A DNA stretch of 64,000 nucleotides from Streptomyces parvus (GCF_014648875.1 NZ_BMRY01000003.1:372001-436000); one strand, 5' to 3'. Counted from the stretch's first letter, positions 8,860 through 17,870 are shown. Translations and numbers: made by a program. The notes: generated by a model not told the origin, from the letters alone.

Positions 8860-10440
8860 ATGACGGCGCCCGCCGCAGAGCGACCCGACACCTCCCACCA
8901 GGGGCATCCGCAACGCTGGCTGATCCTCGGCGTCATCTGCCTGGCCCAGCTCGTGGTGCTGCTCGACAACACCGTCCTCAACGTCGCGATCCCCTCCCTG
9001 ACCTCGGAGCTGCACGCCTCCACCGCCGACGTGCAGTGGATGATCAACGCCTACTCGCTCGTCCAGGCGGGTCTGCTGCTCACCGCGGGCAGCTCGGCGG
9101 ACCGCTACGGGCGGAAGAAGATGCTGATGGTGGGCCTCGCCCTGTTCGGCGTCGGCTCGCTCGTGGCCGGACTCGCCGAGTCCTCCGGCCAGCTCATCGC
9201 GGCCCGTGCCGGGATGGGCGTCGGCGGGGCGCTGCTGCTCACCACGACGCTCGCCGTCGTGGTCCAGATCTTCGACGACGCCGAACGCGTCAAGGCGATC
9301 GGCATCTGGTCGACCGTCTCGTCCCTCGGTTTCGCGGCGGGCCCGCTGTTCGGCGGATTCGTCCTCGACCACTTCTGGTGGGGCGCGATCTTCCTCATCA
9401 ACATCCCGGTCGTCCTGATCGCCCTGGCCGCCGTCGTCCGGCTCGTACCGGAGTCGAAGACGGGCCAGGGGCAGCGCCCCGACCTGCTGGGCGCGCTGCT
9501 CTCCACGATCGGCATGACCGCCGCCGTCTTCGCGATCATCTCCGGGCCCGAGCACGGCTGGGGCTCCGGCCGGGTGCTGCTGACGGCTTTCCTCGGCGTG
9601 GCCGTGCTGGCCGGATTCGTGCTGTGGGAGCTGCACATCCCGAACCCGATGCTCGACATGCACTTCTTCCGGAACCAGAAGTTCGTCGGCGCGGTGGCGG
9701 GCGCGATCCTGGTCGCCTTCGGGATGACCGGCTCGCTCTTCCTGCTCACCCAGCACCTGCAGTTCGTCCTCGGGTACGAGCCGTTGGAGGCGGGTCTGCG
9801 GACGGCCCCGATGGCGCTCACCGTGGTAGCCCTCAACCTCACGGGCGTCGGCGCGCGGATGGTCCGGAAGTTCGGCACGCCCGCCGTCATCGCGGCGGGG
9901 ATGAGCTGTCTGGCGGCCGGCCTGGTGGCCATCGCGGTGCTGGGCGGGCGCGACGGCGGGTACGGCGGGATGCTGTTCGGCCTGATCGTGATGGGTGCGG
10001 GCGTCGCCCTCGCCATGCCCGCGATGGCCAACGCCATCATGAGCGCCATCCCACCGGAGAAGGCCGGGGTCGGCGCGGGCGTCAACGGCACGCTCGCGGA
10101 GTTCGGCAACGGCCTCGGGGTCGCGGTGCTCGGCGCGGTCCTCAACGCCCGGTTCGCCGCGCTCGTCCCGGCCGCCGTCGGCGCCGCCTCGCTGCCCGCG
10201 GCCCTGGCCGCCGCCGACGGGCCCGCCGCCCGGGAGCAGATCAAGGACGCGTTCGCGGCGGGCCTGGAGACCAGCCAGCTCGTCGGCGCGGTGGCGGTGC
10301 TGGCGGGCGGCCTGCTCGCAGCGCTCCTGCTGCGCCGGGCCGAGCGGATGGAGGCGGCGGGGAAGCCGGGGGCCGAGGAACCGGAGGCAGACGCTTCGCA
10401 GGCGGGGGACCGGGCAGAATCGACGGGACCGGCGGCATAG
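8860..10440 (+). CDS. DHA2-family (14-TM) drug/proton exporter of the major facilitator superfamily
   Basis: A 526-residue membrane protein. The early helices carry VVLLDNTVLNVAIPSL, the DHA2 motif D1; motif A reads SSADRYGRKKML; motif C-like GPLFGGFVLDHFWW follows. About 14 hydrophobic helices are visible and the tail is short and acidic. Proteins of this family export antibiotics, dyes or endogenous metabolites in exchange for protons. ATG 8860 is preceded by GAGGAG. The gene is followed by a hairpin and a TetR regulator on the same strand, the standard inducible-efflux layout. The substrate is unknown. Confidence 0.93.
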   Translation: MTAPAAERPDTSHQGHPQRWLILGVICLAQLVVLLDNTVLNVAIPSLTSELHASTADVQWMINAYSLVQAGLLLTAGSSADRYGRKKMLMVGLALFGVGSLVAGLAESSGQLIAARAGMGVGGALLLTTTLAVVVQIFDDAERVKAIGIWSTVSSLGFAAGPLFGGFVLDHFWWGAIFLINIPVVLIALAAVVRLVPESKTGQGQRPDLLGALLSTIGMTAAVFAIISGPEHGWGSGRVLLTAFLGVAVLAGFVLWELHIPNPMLDMHFFRNQKFVGAVAGAILVAFGMTGSLFLLTQHLQFVLGYEPLEAGLRTAPMALTVVALNLTGVGARMVRKFGTPAVIAAGMSCLAAGLVAIAVLGGRDGGYGGMLFGLIVMGAGVALAMPAMANAIMSAIPPEKAGVGAGVNGTLAEFGNGLGVAVLGAVLNARFAALVPAAVGAASLPAALAAADGPAAREQIKDAFAAGLETSQLVGAVAVLAGGLLAALLLRRAERMEAAGKPGAEEPEADASQAGDRAESTGPAA

Positions 10441-10447
10441 CATCGGA

Positions 10448-10491
10448 GAAGACGCGCGTACCGGACCGTCAGCGTCCGGTACGCCGTCTTC
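10448..10491 (+). terminator. Hairpin after the exporter gene
   Basis: Arms 10448-10466 and 10474-10491 pair with one bulge (GTACCGGAC with GTCCGGTAC at the core) around a 7-base loop, starting 7 bases after the exporter stop. There is no U-tract, as is common in Streptomyces terminators. It may only reduce readthrough into the TetR gene. Confidence 0.6.
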
Positions 10492-10564
10492 CGGCGGGCC
10501 CGCACGGCCCGGCGTTCGGCAGGACCGCTCGGTGGCCGATCCGAGCACGACGAGGAGAGTGCGC

Positions 10565-11467
10565 ATGGTGTCCGGGCCCGGTTCCGAACCCGATTCCGCG
10601 TCCGAGCCGACGTCAGGGCCTGCGCCGTCAGAGTCTGCGCCGTCAGAGTCTGCGCCCGCGCCCGCATCAGCCTCTTCTGCCGGTCCCGCTTCCGCGTCGT
10701 CCGGCGGCTCGAAGTACGCCGCCGCGCGGACCAGCGTGTGGCTGGGCCGGACGGCCCCCTCGCGCTCGCGCCGGACCGAGTCCCCGGCGGGTCTGGACCG
10801 TAACCGGATCACCGAGGCGTCGGTACGGCTGCTGGACGCCGACGGACTCGCCAAGTTCTCGATGCGCCGGCTCGCCGCCGAGCTGGACGTCACCGCGATG
10901 TCCCTCTACTGGTACGTCGACACCAAGGACGACCTCCTGGAGCTTGCGCTCGACTCGGTCTACGCCGAGATCGCCCCGCCCCGCGAGGACGCCGACTGGC
11001 AGGACCGGCTGCGCGCCCTGGCCCGCAGCTACCGCGAACTGCTCGTCCGCCACATCTGGATCTCGCCGCTGGCCGGGACGTTCCTCAACATCGGCCCGAA
11101 CTCCATGCTGTTCTCGTACGCCGTCCAGGACATCGTCCGGGCCACCGGCCTGCCCCTGGAGCGGCAGACGGGCGCGCTCTCGGCGGTCTTCCAGTTCGTG
11201 TACGGATTCGGCACCGTCGAGGGCCACTTCAAGGCGCGGTGCGACGCGACCGGGCTCACCCAGGACGAGTACCACCAGCAGGCGATGGGAACGATCAGGG
11301 CCCAGCCGCACCTGCGGCAGATCGTCGAGGCGTCCGACGACCTGATGGCGGCCCGGGGCGGCGACACGGTCGAGGAGATGCGCGAGCGGGACTTCGTCTT
11401 CGCGCTGGACCTGTTGATCGCGGGCATCGAGGCGGTCCGCGACCGGACGGGGTCCGCGGCTCAGTAG
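10565..11467 (+). CDS. TetR-family regulator with disordered N-terminus
   Basis: A 300-residue repressor-type regulator. The first 75 or so residues are an unusual Ser/Ala/Pro/Glu-rich low-complexity region with repeated APSES units. The TetR HTH follows: RITEASVRLLDADGLAKFSMRRLAAELDVTAMSLYWYV, and the all-alpha ligand domain is of the TetR_C (AcrR-like) type with FVYGFGTVEGH. ATG 10565 has GAGGAG 7 bases upstream; GTG 10532 is an alternative. Position directly behind a DHA2 exporter with a palindromic promoter argues that it controls that exporter. Confidence 0.88.
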   Translation: MVSGPGSEPDSASEPTSGPAPSESAPSESAPAPASASSAGPASASSGGSKYAAARTSVWLGRTAPSRSRRTESPAGLDRNRITEASVRLLDADGLAKFSMRRLAAELDVTAMSLYWYVDTKDDLLELALDSVYAEIAPPREDADWQDRLRALARSYRELLVRHIWISPLAGTFLNIGPNSMLFSYAVQDIVRATGLPLERQTGALSAVFQFVYGFGTVEGHFKARCDATGLTQDEYHQQAMGTIRAQPHLRQIVEASDDLMAARGGDTVEEMRERDFVFALDLLIAGIEAVRDRTGSAAQ

Positions 11468-11494
11468 CCCCCACCTGCCTGACGGGTCCTCGGT

Positions 11495-12529
11495 TCAGTA
11501 GCCGCGTCCCGTGTCCACCGTCAGCCCGGGGCGGCGGCCCGTCGTCACGTCCTCCCAGCAGGCGGCGAAGTCCACGGCGATGTCCTCGTCGGTGGTGACC
11601 CCCGCGGAGTGCGAGGTGATGACCGTACGGGGCAGCTGCCACACCGGGTCCTCGGGCGCGGCCGGTTCCGCGGGCAGCACGTCCAGCACCGCCCGCCGCA
11701 CCCGGCCGTCCCGCAGCGCGGTCTCCAGCGCCCCCAGGTCCACGGTCGCGCCGCGACCCACGTTGACGAACGTCGCCCCGCGCACCGCCGCGAACCGCTC
11801 GGCCCCGAAGAAGCCCTCCGTGGTGGCCGTCAACGGCAGGGTGGAGATGACCCAACGGGCCTCACCCAGCACAGCCGTGTCCTCGGCGGCCCCGATCAGC
11901 CGGTCGAAACCCGGCGGCACCACGCGGTCGGTGCCCGGTGCCGGCCCGTACCGTGTGGTGCGGGCGACGCCCACGGTCCGCACCCCGCAGGCCGCCAGCA
12001 GCCGCCCCACCGCCGCGCCGATGCGGCCGGTGCCGTAGACCAGGGCGGTCTGTCCGGCGACGAGTTCCGAGGGAAGGCGCTCCCAGTGCGCGCGGGCGTG
12101 CTGCTCGGTGAACTCCGGTACGGACTGGCATTCGGCGAGCATCCAGCCCAGGACGTACTGGGCGATCCGCTCGCCCATCCGGCCCACGGTCCGGGTCAGG
12201 AGCGCCGGGGCGGGCCAAGGGCCCCCGGCGAGCAGCGGGTCCGTCCCCGCGTTGACGCTGTGGAACCAGAGCAGCCGGTCCGTCCGCAGGGCGTCGGGCA
12301 GTGCGTCGCCCACGCAGAGGAGGGGCGCGTCGGAGGGAGGCGGAACGTCCGTCAGGGGCTCCGCGCGCCGCCCGGTGATCCGCTCCAACTCCCGTACGAG
12401 GTCGGGTTCCAGCGAGGACGCGACCAGCAGCCGGGCCCGCGCGAGGGCATCGGGCGCGGGCAGCGGCGGGGGCGGAACGGGCAGCCCACAGGCGAGGACC
12501 GAAGGGGGCGGTCCGCTGCTCTCGCTCAT
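11495..12529 (-). CDS. D-2-hydroxyacid dehydrogenase (NAD(P)-dependent)
   Basis: A 344-residue dehydrogenase. The nucleotide-binding domain has the Rossmann turn VYGTGRIGAAVG, then STLPLTATTEGF, FVNVGRGATVD (catalytic Arg region expected near here), and the catalytic His in ITSHSAG. The N-terminal 100 residues are Pro-rich and diverge from the usual lid domain. Related proteins reduce 2-keto acids or oxidise D-2-hydroxyacids (glyoxylate/hydroxypyruvate reductase group). The start lies 7 bases after the stop of the oxidoreductase at 12537, so the two are likely one transcript. Confidence 0.88.
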   Translation of the reverse strand: MSESSGPPPSVLACGLPVPPPPLPAPDALARARLLVASSLEPDLVRELERITGRRAEPLTDVPPPSDAPLLCVGDALPDALRTDRLLWFHSVNAGTDPLLAGGPWPAPALLTRTVGRMGERIAQYVLGWMLAECQSVPEFTEQHARAHWERLPSELVAGQTALVYGTGRIGAAVGRLLAACGVRTVGVARTTRYGPAPGTDRVVPPGFDRLIGAAEDTAVLGEARWVISTLPLTATTEGFFGAERFAAVRGATFVNVGRGATVDLGALETALRDGRVRRAVLDVLPAEPAAPEDPVWQLPRTVITSHSAGVTTDEDIAVDFAACWEDVTTGRRPGLTVDTGRGY

Positions 12530-12536
12530 CGCGCGG

Positions 12537-13007
12537 TCAGCTCCCCGGGGCCAGGTGGGCCGGGAAGCCGCCGGTGGCGACGGGGCCCCAGCGCTCCGGG
12601 GTGACCCGGATGATCGACTTGCCCTGCTTCAGCATCGCCGCCCGGTACTCGTCCCAGTCCGGGTGCTCCCCCGAGATGTTCCGGAAGTACTCCACCAGCG
12701 GCTCGACCGAGTCCGGGGCGTCGATGACCTCCGCCGCGCCGTCGACCTGGACCCACGGCCCGTCCCACTCGTCCGACAGCACGATCACGCTGACCCGCTC
12801 GTCGCGCCGCGCGTTGCGGGTCTTGGCGCGCTCGGGGTACGTCGACATGACGATCCGCCCCGAGTCGTCCACACCGCAGGTCAGCGGGGACCCCTGGGGG
12901 CGGCCGTCGGCCCGGGTGGTGAGCAGGACCGCCCGGTGCCGGGGGCGTACGAACGCCAGCAACTCGTCGAGGTCCACGGCGGTGTTGGTCGCGATGTTCG
13001 GTGCCAT
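12537..13007 (-). CDS. PPOX-class split-barrel flavin/F420-dependent oxidoreductase
   Basis: A 156-residue protein with the pyridoxamine-5-phosphate-oxidase-like fold: AVLLTTRADGRPQGSPL near the N-terminus, GRIVMSTYPERAKTRNARRDERVSVIV in the middle, and IIRVTPERWG near the end, as in the Rv1155 group that binds F420 or FMN. ATG 13007 gives a full-length family member; the same frame is open far upstream only because the opposite strand is GC-biased. First gene of a probable two-gene unit with the hydroxyacid dehydrogenase. Confidence 0.85.
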   Translation of the reverse strand: MAPNIATNTAVDLDELLAFVRPRHRAVLLTTRADGRPQGSPLTCGVDDSGRIVMSTYPERAKTRNARRDERVSVIVLSDEWDGPWVQVDGAAEVIDAPDSVEPLVEYFRNISGEHPDWDEYRAAMLKQGKSIIRVTPERWGPVATGGFPAHLAPGS

Positions 13008-13108
13008 GCCCACCACCCTACGACCGGGCCGTGCGACCACCCGGGAAGCGCCCCGCCCACCACCGGCGCGGGCCGGCCCGGCCCACGACCGGGGCGAGGC
13101 GGACCGGG

Positions 13109-13927
13109 TCACGCCATGGGCAGCGCCTCGCCCTGCACCGCCTGGATGTCCAGCTCCACGCGCAGGGTCGTGCCGATCGCGGAGATGCCCGCCTGGACGA
13201 CCTGGTTGTAGTTCATCGCGAAGTCGTCGCGGCGCAGTTCGGCGGTGGCGTGGAAGGCCGCGCGCACCCCGCCCCACGGGTCGGGCCCGGTGCCGAGGTA
13301 GCTCAGGTCCAGGTCGACGGGGCGCGAGACGCCGTGCATGGTCAGCTCGCCGTGCACGGTCCAGCGGTCCGGTCCCGCCGGGTCCAGCGCGGTGGAGCTG
13401 TAGGCGATCTCCGGATACCGGTCGACGTCCAGGAAGTCCGGCGAGCGCAGGTGCTTGTCCCGCATGGCGTTGCCGGTGTCGATGCTGGCCGCCCTGATCA
13501 CCGCGTCGACCCGGGAGCGCCCGACCTCCTCGGCGATCTCGATCCGGCCGCCGAAGTCGGTGAACCGGCCGTGCACGCTGGAGATCCCCAGGTGCTGGGC
13601 GACCGCGCCCACCGAGGAGTGCGCGGGGTCCAGGGACCAGGCGCCCGGCGGCGGCAGCTCCACCCCGCCCTGCCGGGCCAGCACGATCTGCCCGGCCTCG
13701 ATCCGGCCGCTCGCGGTGACGAGGGCGGTGGAGGCGGCGGGGGCGTACCCGACCGCCGTGACGATCACCGTGTACGCGCCGGCCGTCAGGGCGCCGTCCG
13801 TGCGGACGGTCCCGTCCTCGTCGGCCGCGGCCCGCAGCACCTGGGCGCCGGTCATGTCGGTGACCGTCACGACGGCGTGCTGGACCGCCCAGCCGTCCCG
13901 CGTCCGTACCTGTGCGCGAAGTCCCAT
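13109..13927 (-). CDS. YceI-family protein with N-terminal carboxypeptidase-regulatory-like domain
   Basis: A 272-residue protein without an obvious signal peptide. Residues about 1-85 form a beta-sandwich like the carboxypeptidase regulatory/Cna-B group (VTVTDMTGAQVLRAAADEDG, YTVIVTAVGYAP). From about 95 the YceI lipocalin-like domain begins: WSLDPAHSSVGAVAQHLGIS, HGRFTDFGGRIEI, TGNAMRDKHLRSPDFLDV, and GVSRPVDLDL. YceI proteins bind isoprenoid or amphiphilic molecules. The added domain is of the same kind as three repeats on the exporter encoded upstream at 14229-16778, which suggests that the two proteins act together. Confidence 0.88.
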   Translation of the reverse strand: MGLRAQVRTRDGWAVQHAVVTVTDMTGAQVLRAAADEDGTVRTDGALTAGAYTVIVTAVGYAPAASTALVTASGRIEAGQIVLARQGGVELPPPGAWSLDPAHSSVGAVAQHLGISSVHGRFTDFGGRIEIAEEVGRSRVDAVIRAASIDTGNAMRDKHLRSPDFLDVDRYPEIAYSSTALDPAGPDRWTVHGELTMHGVSRPVDLDLSYLGTGPDPWGGVRAAFHATAELRRDDFAMNYNQVVQAGISAIGTTLRVELDIQAVQGEALPMA

Positions 13928-14173
13928 CCGTATCTCTCCCAGAAGCCTTGGCTCGATGACTCGATGACCCGCGTGCGACGCCCCGACGACCCGGTGCCCC
14001 GTCGGACAGCGACGGAACCTGACGGAACGTGGGGGTCACATGAGTCGGGCCCCGGGGCGGTCACGGCCGGCCGTCCCCTGCCTGCCGTACCCGCCACCGG
14101 GGCCCCTTTCCACCCGGTCGCGACAGCCTCTCCGCTGGAAGTGCCGCCCGACCAGGGGTCTTCGCGATCCCTT

Positions 14174-14220
14174 CACGTGAGCCCGTGCTCTTCACGTGCA
14201 CAGGAGCACGTGCTCACGTG
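14174..14220 (-). terminator. Strong hairpin after the exporter-fusion gene
   Basis: Arms 14174-14190 (CACGTGAGCCCGTGCTC) and 14204-14220 match at 16 of 17 positions around a 13-base loop that itself contains CACGTG. It begins 9 bases beyond the stop of the gene at 14229, so it is placed as a terminator for that gene. The repeated CACGTG could also serve as a protein-binding site upstream of the YceI gene. Confidence 0.7.
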
Positions 14221-14228
14221 AGGGACCG

Positions 14229-16778
14229 TCACTCGCCCGGGTGGGCGAGTTCGATGTCGTGCCCGTCGACTCCCGTACCGCTGACGGTGAGGGAGCCGGC
14301 CACCGGCGGGTAGCCGGTCGCGATGACCGAGTACTCGCCCGCGTCCAGGTCGGTGAAGGCGTACGCCCCGTCCTCGCCGGTCGTCGCGGTCGCGACCACG
14401 TTGCCCGCCGCGTCGATCAGGGTGACCCGGGCGTCGGCCAGCGGACCCCGGGCGGACCCGGCCCGCACGGTGCCCCGGACCAGCGCACCGGACCGCAGGG
14501 CGGCCTCGACACGGGTGACGCCCTGGCCGCCGATCTCCACCGGCAGCGCCAGCGGCCGGAAGCCGGCCGCGTTGACCGCGACGGTCACGGAGCCCGGGAT
14601 CAGCTCGCCGAAGGCGAACTCACCGGTCGGGCCGGAGGCGCCGGTGGCCAGTACGTCGCCCCGGACGTCGGTCACGATGACCATCGCCCCGTCGACGGGT
14701 GCGCCGGACTCGGCGGCCCTGACGGTCCCGGCCAGTCCGCTCGTACCGGACAGCAGGATGTCGAAGGCCAGCGGTTCGTCCCCGACGACCACCGTGGACG
14801 CCTGCGGCTGGAAACCGTCGGCGGAGGCGATCAGGACGTAGCTGCCGGAGCCGGGGGCGTCCAGGGTGTAGCCGCCGTCGGTCCGGGCCACGGAGCGCCC
14901 GAGCTGCCGGCCGCCCAGCGAGATCAGGGTGACGGCCGCGCGGGCGACCGGAGCGCCCTCGGCGCCGCGCACCACACCGTGGACGGGGGTGCCCTGAACG
15001 ATGTCCTGAGGGGCTTCCGCCGTGTCGACCGAGGTGACCCCGGCCGCGCCCTCGGAGACCAGACCGGCCGCGCCGACGGTGGCGGGTACGGGAACCTCGG
15101 CGGTCTCGACGCCGGCCGGAGCGGGAGCCGTCCCCCGGTCAGACGCCTGGTCCGACGCCTCGGTGGGGGCGTCGTTCGCCGCGCTGGTCTTCAGGGCGAC
15201 CTCCTTGATGAAGATCGTCACGATGAAGGCGATGAGCGCGCACGGAGCGGCGTACAGGAAGACGTCGCCGACGCCGTGCCCGTACGCGGACTCCATGACC
15301 ACGCGGAACGGCTCGGGCAGCTTGTCCAGGTCGGGGATGCCCCCGCCGCCGGTGCCGCCGTGGCCGAGCTCGGCGCCCTCGGGGCCGAGCGCGGCGAGGC
15401 CGTCCTTGACGTACTGGGTGACCCGGTTGCCGAGGACCGCGCCGAGCGCCGAGACGCCGATCGCACCGCCGAGGGAGCGGAAGAAGGTGACGACGGAGCT
15501 GGCGGAACCGAGGTCCTCGGGAGCGACCTGGTTCTGCGTGGCGAGGACCAGGTTCTGCATCATCATGCCGATGCCGAGACCCATGACGAACATGAAGACC
15601 GCGACGTGCCAGTACGGGGTGTCGTACCGGATCGTGCCCAGCAGCCCGAGCCCGGCCGTGACCAGGAAGCCACCGGTGACCAGCCACGCCTTCCAGCGCC
15701 CGGTCTTGGTGATGACCTGGCCGGAGATCGTGGAGGAGAGGAAGAGCCCCGCGATCATCGGGATGGTCATGACGCCGGACATCGTCGGCGACTTGCCGCG
15801 CGCCAGCTGGAAGTACTGGCTGAAGAAGACGGTGCCCGCGAACATCGCGATGCCGACGAACAGTGAGGCGATCGAGGCCAGCGTGATGGTGCGGTTACGG
15901 AAGAGGCGCAGCGGAATGATGGGTTCCTTGGCCCGCGACTCGATGAACACGAAGATCAGGCCGAGCAGGACCGAGCCCGCGACCATGACGTACGTCTGCC
16001 ACGACAGCCAGTCGTACTTGTCGCCCGCGAAGGTCACCCAGACCAGCAGCAGGGAGACGGCGGCGCTGATGAAGAACGCGCCGGACCAGTCGACCTTGAC
16101 GCCCTCGCGCTTCACGACCGGGAGCTTCAGGGTCTTCTGGAGCACGATCAGCGCGATGACCGCGAAGGGCACGCCGACGTAGAAGCACCAGCGCCAGCCC
16201 ATCCAGCTGGTGTCGGTGATGACGCCGCCGAGCAGCGGGCCGCCGACGGTGGCGACGGCGAAGACCGCGCCCAGGTAGCCGCTGTAGCGGCCGCGTTCGC
16301 GCGGGGCGATCATCGCGGCCATGACGATCTGCGCGAGGGCGGAGAGACCGCCGACGCCGATGCCCTGGACGACGCGGCAGGCGATGAGCATGCCGCTGCT
16401 GGTCGACAGACCGGCGACGACCGAGCCCAGGACGTAGATGACCAGGGCTATCTGGACCAGCAGCTTCTTGCTGAAGAGGTCGGCGAGCTTGCCCCAGAGC
16501 GGGGTGGTGGCGGTCATGGCCAGCAGCGAGGCCGTCACGACCCAGGTGTAGGCGCTCTGGCCGCCGCCGAGGTCGGAGATGATCTCGGGCAGGGCGTTGG
16601 AGACGACCGTCGACGACAGGATCGCGACGAACATGCCGAGCAGCAGCCCGGTCAGCGCCTCCATGATCTGCCGGTGTGTCATCGGCGTGCCGTCGGAGGC
16701 GCCGGAGGCGTTGCCGCCGCCGTGCCCTCCGTGCTTGGCGTGGCCGCCCCGCACACCGGTGGGTGTGGTCGTAGCCAT
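14229..16778 (-). CDS. DHA2-family MFS exporter fused to three carboxypeptidase-regulatory-like domains
   Basis: An 849-residue protein. Residues about 40-545 are a 14-helix DHA2 exporter (VAILSSTVVSNALPEI, GKLADLFSKKLL, CRVVQGIGVGGLSALAQ, GPLLGGVITD). After an Ala/Pro-rich linker come three tandem beta-sandwich repeats, about 597-678, 679-764 and 765-849, each with the pattern G-x-V-R...PV..A.V.L......G...T...G.Y.....G.Y.V...G, which is the carboxypeptidase-regulatory/Cna-B-like fold. The N-terminus has a Gly/His-rich segment (HAKHGGHGGG) that may bind metal. ATG 16778 has AAGGA upstream. It lies 31 bases behind marR on the same strand. The substrate and the role of the tail are unknown. Confidence 0.9.
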   Translation of the reverse strand: MATTTPTGVRGGHAKHGGHGGGNASGASDGTPMTHRQIMEALTGLLLGMFVAILSSTVVSNALPEIISDLGGGQSAYTWVVTASLLAMTATTPLWGKLADLFSKKLLVQIALVIYVLGSVVAGLSTSSGMLIACRVVQGIGVGGLSALAQIVMAAMIAPRERGRYSGYLGAVFAVATVGGPLLGGVITDTSWMGWRWCFYVGVPFAVIALIVLQKTLKLPVVKREGVKVDWSGAFFISAAVSLLLVWVTFAGDKYDWLSWQTYVMVAGSVLLGLIFVFIESRAKEPIIPLRLFRNRTITLASIASLFVGIAMFAGTVFFSQYFQLARGKSPTMSGVMTIPMIAGLFLSSTISGQVITKTGRWKAWLVTGGFLVTAGLGLLGTIRYDTPYWHVAVFMFVMGLGIGMMMQNLVLATQNQVAPEDLGSASSVVTFFRSLGGAIGVSALGAVLGNRVTQYVKDGLAALGPEGAELGHGGTGGGGIPDLDKLPEPFRVVMESAYGHGVGDVFLYAAPCALIAFIVTIFIKEVALKTSAANDAPTEASDQASDRGTAPAPAGVETAEVPVPATVGAAGLVSEGAAGVTSVDTAEAPQDIVQGTPVHGVVRGAEGAPVARAAVTLISLGGRQLGRSVARTDGGYTLDAPGSGSYVLIASADGFQPQASTVVVGDEPLAFDILLSGTSGLAGTVRAAESGAPVDGAMVIVTDVRGDVLATGASGPTGEFAFGELIPGSVTVAVNAAGFRPLALPVEIGGQGVTRVEAALRSGALVRGTVRAGSARGPLADARVTLIDAAGNVVATATTGEDGAYAFTDLDAGEYSVIATGYPPVAGSLTVSGTGVDGHDIELAHPGE

Positions 16779-16809
16779 TGAGTTCCTTATCCGTGCGTAT
16801 TTGCTTCTG

Positions 16810-17322
16810 TTACACAGGTGTACGGGCGTGAGCCTCGTCGCCGAGGCCGGTCCTGCACTCGCCGGTGTGACGTCCGGGGACGCAGCCACCGGATCCGCGA
16901 CAGGCGAAGCTGTCGCGCAGCCGGGACAGCAGCGCGATGAGCCGGCCGACGTCGTCGTCGGACCAGTCCTGGAGGTTGTGGGCGAACACCTCGGTGGTCC
17001 GCCGGGTCAGTTCGTCGAGCTGTGCGTGGCCGCCAGGGGTCAGCCGCAGGATGCGGGACCGCTTGTCCGCCGGGTCCGGGGACCGTTCGATCCAGCCGCG
17101 ATCGGCCACATGGGCCACGTGGCGACTGGTCACCGACATGTCCACGGACAGCAGCTCGGCGAGCCGGCTGATCCGCATCTCGCCGTGCCGGTCCAGGAGG
17201 GTCAGTACGGCGGCGGATCCCGCGGGGCATTCGGGGGGAAGCGCTCGGGCGAGCCCCCTCTTGACGGCCCCGACGGCGCTGAGCTGCCGGGCCAGTTCCT
17301 CGTAACTACTCCGTGCGGCCAC
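16810..17322 (-). CDS. MarR-family regulator with Cys-rich tail
   Basis: A 170-residue regulator. The winged-helix core has RISRLAELLSVDMSVTSRHVAHVADRGWIERSPDPADKRSRIL, the standard MarR recognition helix and wing. After the dimerisation helix comes an added tail with three cysteines (ACRGSGGCVPGRHTGEC) that could sense oxidants or metal. GTG 17322 has GGGGG 6 bases upstream; GTG 17343 would add 7 residues but lacks a ribosome-binding site. It precedes the exporter fusion in what looks like a two-gene operon and has two matching palindromes upstream, so it is probably autoregulated. Confidence 0.85.
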   Translation of the reverse strand: MAARSSYEELARQLSAVGAVKRGLARALPPECPAGSAAVLTLLDRHGEMRISRLAELLSVDMSVTSRHVAHVADRGWIERSPDPADKRSRILRLTPGGHAQLDELTRRTTEVFAHNLQDWSDDDVGRLIALLSRLRDSFACRGSGGCVPGRHTGECRTGLGDEAHARTPV

Positions 17323-17352
17323 GGGAACCCCCAGCACACTCACGACTATGTT

Positions 17353-17396
17353 GTTGCTTAGGGCAACGATAGAAGCTGTTGGTTGCTACAGGCAAA
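17353..17396. promoter_or_regulatory. Two MarR operator-like palindromes
   Basis: GTTGC-TTAGG-GCAAC (17353-17367) is a perfect 5-5-5 inverted repeat, and GTTGC-TACAG-GCAAA (17382-17396) is a near copy 29 bases away. Both lie just upstream of the marR start. Spaced TTGC/GCAA half-sites of this kind are typical binding sites of MarR dimers; binding by the neighbouring regulator is inferred. Confidence 0.6.
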
Positions 17397-17636
17397 CGAA
17401 AACGGCCTTGCAGAAGTAAAGGAAGGCAAAAGCCTCCGTAGGGTCGAGGTCAAGCGCGGGTGCCGCCGGTCTGCTGCCGGTCTCCGCTCCTTTGTCCGTG
17501 TGATTTTCGGACGATCTTTAGGCAATCCTCGGGCGATCCTCGGGCGATCTTTGGATGCGCCGCCGCAGGTAGAGAGGGGTGCCCGGATGGCCCCGGGGGT
17601 TGGGCCGGGAGCCCGAGTTCGCTAGGGTCCTGCCCC

Positions 17637-17852
17637 ATGGCACACAACCCCCACGCCCCTCAGCCGGGCCCCGAGGGCAACCACGACCCGGCGGGCAGCA
17701 CGCAGATGTTCCGCGCCTTCGTCGACGAGGGCGAGCCGCAGCGCCGGCAGCAGCCCGCGGCGACCTCGTCCGGGCCGAGAGTCGGGGTGATCGCGGCCGT
17801 GATCGCGGTCGTCGTCGTTCTCGGTGCGGTGGCCTGGCTCGCACTGAGCTGA
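17637..17852 (+). CDS. Small single-pass membrane protein, unknown function
   Basis: A 71-residue protein: a polar, Pro/Gln-rich N-terminal half (residues 1-47) and one hydrophobic helix near the C-terminus (VIAAVIAVVVVLGAVAWLAL), giving a tail-anchored topology with the polar part probably in the cytoplasm. No enzyme motif is present. It is monocistronic and convergent with the lipoprotein gene 18 bases away. Start chosen at ATG 17637 because upstream codons do not look coding. Confidence 0.65.
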   Translation: MAHNPHAPQPGPEGNHDPAGSTQMFRAFVDEGEPQRRQQPAATSSGPRVGVIAAVIAVVVVLGAVAWLALS

Positions 17853-17870
17853 CGAGACGCCGTGTGGGGG

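Noticed and set aside
12537..14039. A 500-residue reading of the oxidoreductase frame
   Set aside because: Only the last 156 residues match a family; the upstream part is Arg/Gly-rich noise antisense in register to the YceI gene.
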